Positions 1-5,060 of a stretch of 6,023 nucleotides of DNA are shown here, piece by piece. The position numbers were made by a program, and so were the translations under genes. Each line of letters starts with the position of its first letter. Within the stretch, counting starts at the first letter, position 1. Location: positions 1 through 6,023 of the forward strand of contig CAIOSS010000566.1 of assembly GCA_903860995.1 (NCBI GenBank), written 5' to 3'. The notes beneath the pieces are model-generated. The model made no database searches, was not told where the DNA came from, and was given only the letters and a program-made list of their open reading frames with translations. Source of the stretch: an uncultured delta proteobacterium (GTDB lineage: Bacteria > Myxococcota_A > Polyangia > Polyangiales > Ga0077539).

Positions 1-842
1 ATCGACGCGAGGCGGTCGAGCAGCGCGCCCGCGCCGGCGGCCCCCGCGGGCTCGAGCGCGAGCAGCGGGCGCGGGCGCGCGAGGAGGTGCTGCAGCGGCC
101 CGTGCACCATCTGCAGGGCGTCCCAGCACGGCGGGTCGCAGGTGGCGGGGCCCTCCAGCCACTTCCAGCGCAGGCCGTGCGCGAGCTCGAAGCCCGGGTC
201 GCAGGTCACGATGGCGACGCGGCCCGCGGACGCGAGCGCGGCCGAGCGATCGTCCAGCGCCGGCTCGTCTTCTGGGAGCCCGTCGGGGACGGCGTCGAGG
301 TGCCCGTCGAAGGGCGGCGCGTCTCCGCGGGCCACGCAGAGCGCGTCGACCACCCGGAGCAGCATCATCGTGGCCGCGGCGGGGCCCTGCACCCGCAGCA
401 GCAGGCCCGACTCGTCGCCCGGGGGATGGCCCACCACGACGGCGCCGAGGGCCCGAACGCCAGCGAGGCCCGGGTGCTCCGGCGCGGCGGTGACGACCAC
501 GCAGGCGGCGTAGGACGCGGTGCGGGCGAGGGCGAGCCGGGCGTTGGGCGCGAGCCCCTGGCTGATCACCACGAGCACCGCGCTCGGGTCGGTGACGTCG
601 GCCGCGCGCTCGGGGGCGAAGGCGGACAGCGGCACGAAGTCCGCGCAGGCGTGGAGGTGCCGCCGGAGCAGCGCGGCGAAGAGGCGCCCGGGGCCCTCCG
701 AGGCGCCCGCGCCGGTGACGACCCAGCGGGTGCGCCGGGCCACCGCGTCGAGCGAGGGCACCGGCGCGGCGAGCGTGGCGCGGAGCACGGACGGCACCTC
801 GGCGCAGCGCTGGCGGAGCAGGTCGAGTCCGTCGTCGCCCAT
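1..842 (-). CDS. Double SIS-domain protein, GlmS-isomerase-like (3' end outside window)
   Basis: The frame opens at ATG (842-840) and stays open for 280 codons to the window edge, so the C-terminus is missing. Two SIS (sugar isomerase) domains can be read. The first (about residues 38-140) has the nucleotide-like fold start RWVVTGAGASEG (39-50) and the strand-loop VLVVISQGLAPNARLAL (89-105), which matches the SQSGET phosphate-binding loop of GlmS-type isomerases. The second (about 196 onward) has GRVAIVTCDPG (207-217) and DALQMVHGP (241-249), which resembles the ELKHGP motif of GlmS. There is no N-terminal glutaminase domain. The family isomerises, deaminates or senses phosphosugars in the cytoplasm. 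Here the loop reads SQGLAP rather than SQSGET, so the usual Ser and Thr phosphate ligands are partly lost and the substrate cannot be named; a regulatory or diverged enzyme is possible. The start is supported by AGGA (851-848) five bases upstream and by a TGATG overlap with the cytochrome gene's stop. Confidence 0.8.
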   Translation of the reverse strand, partial: MGDDGLDLLRQRCAEVPSVLRATLAAPVPSLDAVARRTRWVVTGAGASEGPGRLFAALLRRHLHACADFVPLSAFAPERAADVTDPSAVLVVISQGLAPNARLALARTASYAACVVVTAAPEHPGLAGVRALGAVVVGHPPGDESGLLLRVQGPAAATMMLLRVVDALCVARGDAPPFDGHLDAVPDGLPEDEPALDDRSAALASAGRVAIVTCDPGFELAHGLRWKWLEGPATCDPPCWDALQMVHGPLQHLLARPRPLLALEPAGAAGAGALLDRLAS

Positions 843-1726
843 CACGGTCCTGCGTCGGGGCGGGCGTCGGGGTCGTGTTTGCGGAGGGCCATCGCGCGAA
901 AATACGCGATCAGCCCGTCGAGGTCGCCGTCCCCGAGGTGGGGGTGCGCGGGCATCGCGCTGTAGCGGAAGGTGAGGGGGTTGCGGATGTACGCCCGGAT
1001 CTGCGCCTCGGGGCGGTACTCGGTCACGCCCTGAGGGACGTTGAGCTCCGGCCCCACCCGGCCGCCCTCGCGGTTGATGGCGTGGCAGCGGATACACAGG
1101 TCGGTAAAGATCGCGTAGCCGCGGCGCGCGGGGGACCCGTCGGGTTCGCCCGCCGGGGCCGTGTGGGGGAACACCGCCTCGAAGCGGGCGATCTCGATGA
1201 CGGCGAGCTGCCACGGGCGCGGGTGCGTCTCCAGGTCGACCTGCGAGGGTTCGCGCCAGACGAGGTAGGCGGGCCCGGGGTTGGCGCGCTGCGGGCCGAT
1301 GGGCTCCCAGCCGGGGCGATCGAGGTCGCGCACGGCGAGGTAGGCCCCGGGCTCGAGCAGGCGCTCGCCGGAGATGGGCACGGTGTAGCCGTCCCGGGCG
1401 CGCAGCAAGAACTGCCGGGTGCGCAGGGGCTCGCGCACGGCGCCCCCGAAGGCCTCGGCGAGGACGCGGTCGAGGCGCAGCGCGCGGAAGCGCTTGGCGC
1501 GGTGGTAGTAGCCGTCGAAATTCTCGACCGTCTCGGGGCCGATGAGCGCGGTGAGCTCGCCGAGGGTGAGCACCCGCACGGTGCGCCCGTCGACCCGGAA
1601 CTCCAGGCGCGCGTCGGGGTCTTGCGCGGCGGCCGCGACCCGGCCGGCGTCGGGGGCGCTGGTGCCGGGCGGGTGTAGGCCGCACGCGCCGAGGCAGAGG
1701 GCGAGGGCGAGGCAGAGGGCCCTCAC
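842..1726 (-). CDS. Lipoprotein c-type cytochrome with N-terminal molybdopterin-oxidoreductase-like domain
   Basis: A 294-residue protein predicted to be exported and lipid-anchored, carrying electrons in the periplasm or at the outer membrane. Residues 1-15 form a short lipoprotein signal ending in the lipobox LGAC (Cys15). Residues about 40-190 resemble the sulfite-oxidase-type molybdopterin domain seen in a family of bacterial cytochromes (LTLGELTALIG at 54-63, then KRFRALRLDRVL at 78-89). No cysteine lies between residues 15 and 211, so the usual Mo-ligating Cys is absent and catalysis by Moco is unlikely. Residues about 200-282 are a class I cytochrome c: the haem motif CIRCH (211-215), then GGRVGPELNVP (221-231), and probable axial Met258 in YSAMPAHP (255-262). 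GTG at 1726 is chosen because it begins the signal peptide and forms a GTGA overlap with the upstream membrane-protein gene; the open frame continues upstream only as a shadow of that gene. The physiological partner is unknown. Confidence 0.88.
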   Translation of the reverse strand: MRALCLALALCLGACGLHPPGTSAPDAGRVAAAAQDPDARLEFRVDGRTVRVLTLGELTALIGPETVENFDGYYHRAKRFRALRLDRVLAEAFGGAVREPLRTRQFLLRARDGYTVPISGERLLEPGAYLAVRDLDRPGWEPIGPQRANPGPAYLVWREPSQVDLETHPRPWQLAVIEIARFEAVFPHTAPAGEPDGSPARRGYAIFTDLCIRCHAINREGGRVGPELNVPQGVTEYRPEAQIRAYIRNPLTFRYSAMPAHPHLGDGDLDGLIAYFRAMALRKHDPDARPDAGP

Positions 1727-2415
1727 GGGCGCAGTCCCCGGGGCGCGCGCCAGGCGACGAACGCCACGAAGCAGCCGTAGTAGAGGACGTTGGGCGCGAG
1801 GCGCAGGAGGTAGGCCAGGTCGACGCCCGAGAGGATGAGCACGTCCGAGGTGACCCAGAGGGCGTACTGCACGAGGAAGAAGGCCGCGACGTCGCGGGAG
1901 AGGGCGGCGGCGGGCGCGTCGGTGGCGGCCGCGCGGCGGGGGATGAGCGCGAGGCGCCACGCGGCGAAGAGGCCGAGCGAGACGAGCTCGTAGAAGAGGA
2001 AGACATGGCGCATGGCGGCGAAGGTCACGGGCGCCACGCGGGTCGCGGCGGCGACGGCGAGGGAGGCGACGAAGCTCCAGCCGAGGGCGCGGGCCCCGGT
2101 GGACGACCAGGGGCGCGAGGGGGCTGTGAGGCGCTCCAGGAGGAGGTAGGCGCGAAGGTCGCCGAGGATGACGAAGGCGATGGACGCCACGCGCTCGGCC
2201 TCGGGGTGGCCGTGGAGGGGCGTGGCGAAGCCGGTGAGCGAGGCGTCGAGGACGATCTCCAGGCCCCACCAGAGCAGCCAGGCGCGGAGGAAGGCGGGGT
2301 CGGCGCCGCGGCCGCGGGCGCGACGGGCGAGCGCCACGGCGAGGCCCACCACCGCGAGCGGCAGGAGGGTTCCGGGGTGGTGCCAGGGGGAGGCGTAGAT
2401 TTCTGCGGGGGACAT
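1723..2415 (-). CDS. Unrecognised membrane protein with about seven transmembrane segments
   Basis: A 230-residue protein that I do not recognise. Hydrophobic stretches at about 16-32, 42-60, 75-95, 110-126, 135-157, 174-195 and 201-222 suggest seven membrane helices in the inner membrane, with basic loops at 31-36 and 160-161 and a basic tail. Histidines sit near the N-terminus (His12, His13), in the second loop (His68, His70) and at the start of segment five (His137); whether any binds haem cannot be told. Polar residues inside helices (Glu53 and Asp57 in segment two, Asp86 and Arg88 in segment three, Asp191 in segment six) hint at something more than an anchor. Its stop overlaps the GTG of the lipoprotein cytochrome gene by four bases (GTGA), so the two proteins are probably made together and may interact as membrane and periplasmic parts of one redox unit; that is inference. 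No clear Shine-Dalgarno sequence is visible before the ATG. The gene lies 40 nt after the stop of the secreted-protein gene. Confidence 0.8.
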   Translation of the reverse strand: MSPAEIYASPWHHPGTLLPLAVVGLAVALARRARGRGADPAFLRAWLLWWGLEIVLDASLTGFATPLHGHPEAERVASIAFVILGDLRAYLLLERLTAPSRPWSSTGARALGWSFVASLAVAAATRVAPVTFAAMRHVFLFYELVSLGLFAAWRLALIPRRAAATDAPAAALSRDVAAFFLVQYALWVTSDVLILSGVDLAYLLRLAPNVLYYGCFVAFVAWRAPRGLRP

Positions 2416-2455
2416 CAGTCGTGGGACCTGCGACGTGGGATGCCCCAGAGGTGGA

Positions 2456-3439
2456 TTATGGTCGCCGACGGATGGCGCCGCTCTGCACGACCTCGAAGGC
2501 CGTGCCGGGGACGTCCTTCAGCTGGTCGATGTCGGCGTCGTTCCACGATCGGTTGGCCTCGCCGGAGAGGTACCAGTTGCCGCCCGTGTCGGCGGTGAAC
2601 ATCCCGTAGGTGCGAAGCGCCTCGAGGATGACCCGGGCCGCGCCGTGGTAGCCGCTCAGGTCGTAGGAGCGCTTGAGCCGGAGGCGCAGGCCCATCGGCG
2701 GGGCGTCCGGGTCGGCCTCGCCGCCGGGGTGCGTGGCCGGGAGGATCCAGCCGTCCTGGGTGTGCTCGAAGGTGACCCGGAGGGCGTGGCGGATGGCGCC
2801 CGCGCGGATCTCATCGAGGCGCGCGAGGCCGGGGAAGATGGGGAGGCCGGCCTGGTCGCAGGAGGTCCAGGTGTCCGGGCGCAGGGCGTTGGAGCGGAGG
2901 TCGAACGCGGCCCCGGAGCCGGCGAGCCAGCCGTCGCCGCTGCGCGAGGCGTGATAGATCTCGAACAGTCGGCAGGTGCCCGACTGGATGGCGATGACGT
3001 GCCGGTCGCGCCCGCCTTCGACCGGGGCGTCGAGGGGGAAGGGGTGGGGCCCCGGGTCGCTCTCGTCGCCGTACTCGTTGTAGGTCACGGCCACGCGCGG
3101 CTGCGAGGCGGGCACCACCACGTAGGGGATGCCGTACTGGGGGTTGCTGCCGAAGTCGGGGTGCAGGAAGCCCGGGCCGTGGGCCTGGATGTTGGCGATG
3201 TACCGGGCCGAGCGGGGGTCGACCGGGTCGCTGGAGACGTCGCGGTTCCAGGGGTTGTCGGTGGGGAAGATCTGGCAGCCGCCCACCACCGGCGGACCGT
3301 GCGAGGTGGGGGTGGCTGGGACGGTGGTCACGCCGAGGGTGAGCCGCTGGGCCGCGCGAAACGAGCGCTGCGGCGAGCAGCGGCACGACGCGCAGAAGGC
3401 CATGAGCAGCAGCAACCGCGGAGCGACAGAGCGGATCAC
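2456..3439 (-). CDS. Secreted conserved protein of unknown function (NPWN / GNWYLSG family)
   Basis: A 327-residue exported protein. Residues 1-19 have a basic N-region (Arg3, Arg8) and a hydrophobic core (LLLLMAFCA, 9-17). Cys16, Cys19 and Cys21 leave a lipoprotein possible, but no lipobox is clean. The mature part carries motifs of a conserved family found in several bacterial phyla, as I recall it, without assigned function: IFPTDNPWNRDVS (57-69), FLHPDFG (91-97), YGIPYVVVP (102-110), DESDPGPHPFP (125-135), the run around DRHVIAI (145-151), LRSNALRP (181-188), AGAIRHALR (213-221), PPMGLRLRLK (247-256) and GGNWYLSGE (286-294). The repeated Asp, His and Trp motifs look like a binding or catalytic surface, but I know of no demonstrated activity. 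GTG at 3439 is preferred because it gives a complete signal peptide; the open frame upstream is antisense-like sequence inside the flippase gene, and ATG at 3403 would cut the signal core. The gene starts 16 nt after the flippase stop, so co-transcription is likely. Confidence 0.85.
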   Translation of the reverse strand: MIRSVAPRLLLLMAFCASCRCSPQRSFRAAQRLTLGVTTVPATPTSHGPPVVGGCQIFPTDNPWNRDVSSDPVDPRSARYIANIQAHGPGFLHPDFGSNPQYGIPYVVVPASQPRVAVTYNEYGDESDPGPHPFPLDAPVEGGRDRHVIAIQSGTCRLFEIYHASRSGDGWLAGSGAAFDLRSNALRPDTWTSCDQAGLPIFPGLARLDEIRAGAIRHALRVTFEHTQDGWILPATHPGGEADPDAPPMGLRLRLKRSYDLSGYHGAARVILEALRTYGMFTADTGGNWYLSGEANRSWNDADIDQLKDVPGTAFEVVQSGAIRRRP

Positions 3440-3455
3440 GGGGGGTGCGACGGGT

Positions 3456-4919
3456 CTACCACCAGCGCAAACGCCGCCGCAACGCATCCATCGCGGCGCG
3501 CTCGTCCGGCGCCCGGAACACGAGCAGGGCGGCGAGGGCGGGATAGGCCACGATGATGCCCGCGCGCAGGGCGAGGTTGACCCACCGGGGGGCGTCGAGG
3601 CCGCGGTAGCCCGCGATCGAGAGCCCCACCGCGAGGGCCGCGAGCACGGCGAGGCGGCGGTACTCGTAGGCCACCGGGAGCACCCGGCGCACGGCCTGGT
3701 GCAGCGCAAGGGCGTAGAGCCCGAACACCAGCGGGGTGGCGACGATGGCGCCGAAGAGGCCGAAGCGCGAGACGAGCGCGACGCCGAGGGCGAGGTCGAC
3801 GAGGGCGAGGATGGGCTCGATCCAGGCGACGGGGCGGGTGTCGCCGCCGAGGACGAGGCCGTTGCGGAAGAACTCCGCGACCTCGCGGAGGGCGAAGGCG
3901 AAGGCCACCGCGGGGATGACGAGGGCGGCGCGGGCGAAGGAGGGCGGCGCGAGGGCGGCGACGACGTCGGGCGCGGCGACGGTGAGCGCGAGGGCCGCCC
4001 AGCCGAAGAGGCCGACGAAGAGGGTGAGGGCGCGGGCGAAGCGCGCGTGCCCCTCGGGCGCGGCCCAGATCACGAACATCTGGGCGGTCCACGCGTTGCG
4101 GAGGGGGCTGCCGATGACCTGCGCGAGCAGCGAGCCGAACTTGAACCCGAGCGCCCAGCGGCCCACGTCGGCGAGGGTGCCGTAGTGGTTGAGCACGTAG
4201 CTACGGCTGTGGTGCAGGGCGATGATGCTGAGCGCGCCGGGGACGAGCGGCCAGCCGAAGGCGAGCATGCGTCGGAGGATGACGAGGTCGAGGACGAGGC
4301 CGGTGCGGCGCAGGGTGAGGGCGCAGAGGGCGGTGGCCGTGACCCCGGAGGCGATGAGGGTGGAGAGCACGAGGCCCCGCACGCCCAGGTCGAGCGCGGC
4401 GATGAACGTGAGGTTGAGCGCGAGGCCGAGCCCGGTGCGGGCGAGGGTCCAGGCCGCGAAGTGGAGCGGGCGGTCGTCGGCGCGGAAGCGGGTGAGGGGG
4501 ATCTCGAGCATGGCCTGGAAGGCCACCGCGGCGAAGGTGAGCTGGAGCAGCGGGGCGCGGCCCGCGTCGCGCAGCAGGGGCGCGGCGAGGACCGGCGACG
4601 CGAGGGCGCCGGCGAGCGCGACCAGCGTGCCCACCCCGGCCAGGAAGGCGATGGCGGTGGCGGTGACCCGGTCGCGGCCCCGGGTGTCGGGCGCGTCGTG
4701 GAGGTGGCGGATGAAGGGGTCGGAGATCGCGGAGGCGAAGAGGACGAGCGCCACCTGGTCGACGGTGTCGAGCAGCTCGGCGAGGCCGTAGTCCGCGGCG
4801 CCGAGGCGGTGCGTGTAGACCGGCACCATCACGAAGGACATGGCGCGGGAGACGAGCATCGTGAGGGCGTAGACCGACGACTGCCGGGCGAGCGCGCGGA
4901 GCGCCGAGGGGGGCGACAC
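3456..4919 (-). CDS. Polysaccharide (Wzx-like) flippase of the MOP/PST superfamily
   Basis: A 487-residue polytopic membrane protein of the oligosaccharide-flippase type, which moves lipid-linked sugar units across the inner membrane during synthesis of O-antigen, capsule or exopolysaccharide. The N-terminus is typical of the family: a short basic amphipathic lead (ALRALARQSS, 6-15), a first helix (16-34) and the VYTHRLGAADYGLAELL region (34-50). The second half restarts at MLAFGWPLVPGALS (218-231), as expected for the two-bundle MOP fold. About 12-14 hydrophobic segments can be counted, and the length fits the usual 420-500 residues. It ends in a basic tail (RRRLRWW). The start is uncertain: GTG at 4919 gives the most family-like N-terminus, while GTG at 4943 would add eight residues; neither has a good Shine-Dalgarno. 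No glycosyltransferase or polymerase gene lies beside it in this window, so the transported sugar is unknown. It is the first gene of the minus-strand cluster and faces the repeat lipoprotein gene divergently. Confidence 0.88.
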   Translation of the reverse strand: MSPPSALRALARQSSVYALTMLVSRAMSFVMVPVYTHRLGAADYGLAELLDTVDQVALVLFASAISDPFIRHLHDAPDTRGRDRVTATAIAFLAGVGTLVALAGALASPVLAAPLLRDAGRAPLLQLTFAAVAFQAMLEIPLTRFRADDRPLHFAAWTLARTGLGLALNLTFIAALDLGVRGLVLSTLIASGVTATALCALTLRRTGLVLDLVILRRMLAFGWPLVPGALSIIALHHSRSYVLNHYGTLADVGRWALGFKFGSLLAQVIGSPLRNAWTAQMFVIWAAPEGHARFARALTLFVGLFGWAALALTVAAPDVVAALAPPSFARAALVIPAVAFAFALREVAEFFRNGLVLGGDTRPVAWIEPILALVDLALGVALVSRFGLFGAIVATPLVFGLYALALHQAVRRVLPVAYEYRRLAVLAALAVGLSIAGYRGLDAPRWVNLALRAGIIVAYPALAALLVFRAPDERAAMDALRRRLRWW

Positions 4920-5003
4920 GGCGCGAGGATGCGCCGGGACCACGCCCCGCGGGAAGCGTCGCGGCGCTGGAGTGACGCAGATGTCGCGGGCGCGAAGTCG
5001 GGA

Positions 5004-5033
5004 TTGACCGGGGTGGGCGCTGGGGCAGAGACT
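5004..5033 (+). promoter_or_regulatory. Candidate sigma-70-type promoter for the repeat lipoprotein gene
   Basis: TTGACC (5004-5009) matches five of six bases of the -35 consensus. It is followed after 18 bases by GAGACT (5028-5033), a weak -10 match with three of six bases. Transcription from here would start near 5040 and leave a short leader containing the Shine-Dalgarno sequence. The -10 match is poor, so this is only a candidate. Confidence 0.25.
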
Positions 5034-5047
5034 CGGGCCACCGAATT

Positions 5048-5053
5048 GGAGGT
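5048..5053 (+). promoter_or_regulatory. Strong Shine-Dalgarno sequence deciding the lipoprotein start
   Basis: GGAGGT lies seven bases before ATG at 5061, which is ideal spacing. An earlier ATG at 5056 is only two bases away and is followed at once by TGA (5059-5061), so it cannot start a protein. This fixes the start at 5061 and shows that the gene is real although it has no stop within the window. Confidence 0.85.
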
Positions 5054-5060
5054 CCATGTG

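Larger units (their letters stand above)
1..4919 (-). other. Probable five-gene operon
   Basis: Five minus-strand genes follow one another with gaps of 16 and 40 nt, then overlaps of 4 nt (GTGA) and 1 nt (TGATG). I see no hairpin followed by a T-run between them. This packing implies a single transcript starting in the intergenic region to the right of 4919 and continuing beyond the left edge. An extra internal promoter in the 40-nt gap before the membrane-protein gene cannot be excluded. Confidence 0.7.
4920..5060. promoter_or_regulatory. Divergent intergenic region between flippase and repeat lipoprotein genes
   Basis: This stretch of about 140 bases separates two divergently transcribed genes and must hold the promoters for both, unless the minus-strand start is at 4943. 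The part nearest the plus-strand gene (5041-5060) is locally less GC-rich. I find no convincing promoter for the minus strand, no sigma-54 type -24/-12 element and no clear palindromic operator. Confidence 0.5.

Noticed and set aside
87..975. Long plus-strand open frames (87-965, 142-513, 520-975) over the left end
   Set aside because: They lie antisense to the SIS-domain gene, are rich in Arg, Ala and Gly, show no family motif, and are expected by chance in DNA of this GC content.
842..1726. Active molybdoenzyme reading of the cytochrome's N-terminal half
   Set aside because: No cysteine is available to ligate molybdenum in residues 16-210.
1727..2269. N-terminal extension of the cytochrome frame upstream of 1726
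   Set aside because: It translates to Pro/Arg-rich sequence and is an out-of-frame shadow of the membrane-protein gene; the signal peptide begins at GTG 1726.
875..3556. Plus-strand open frames 875-1678, 1542-1838, 2005-2598, 2168-2398, 2421-2609, 2435-3556 and 2673-2954
   Set aside because: All are antisense shadows of the cytochrome, membrane-protein and secreted-protein genes and have low-complexity translations without recognisable domains.
3440..3709. N-terminal extension of the secreted-protein frame upstream of 3439
   Set aside because: It overlaps the 3' end of the flippase gene in another frame and is low-complexity; the signal peptide starts at GTG 3439.
2811..4092. Minus-strand open frames 2811-3386 and 3436-4092
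   Set aside because: Same-strand out-of-frame shadows of the secreted-protein and flippase genes; almost pure Arg/Pro/Ala/Gly.
3736..4791. Plus-strand open frames 3736-4185 and 4222-4791
   Set aside because: Antisense to the flippase gene; Arg/Ala/Thr/Ser-rich translations with no start signal.
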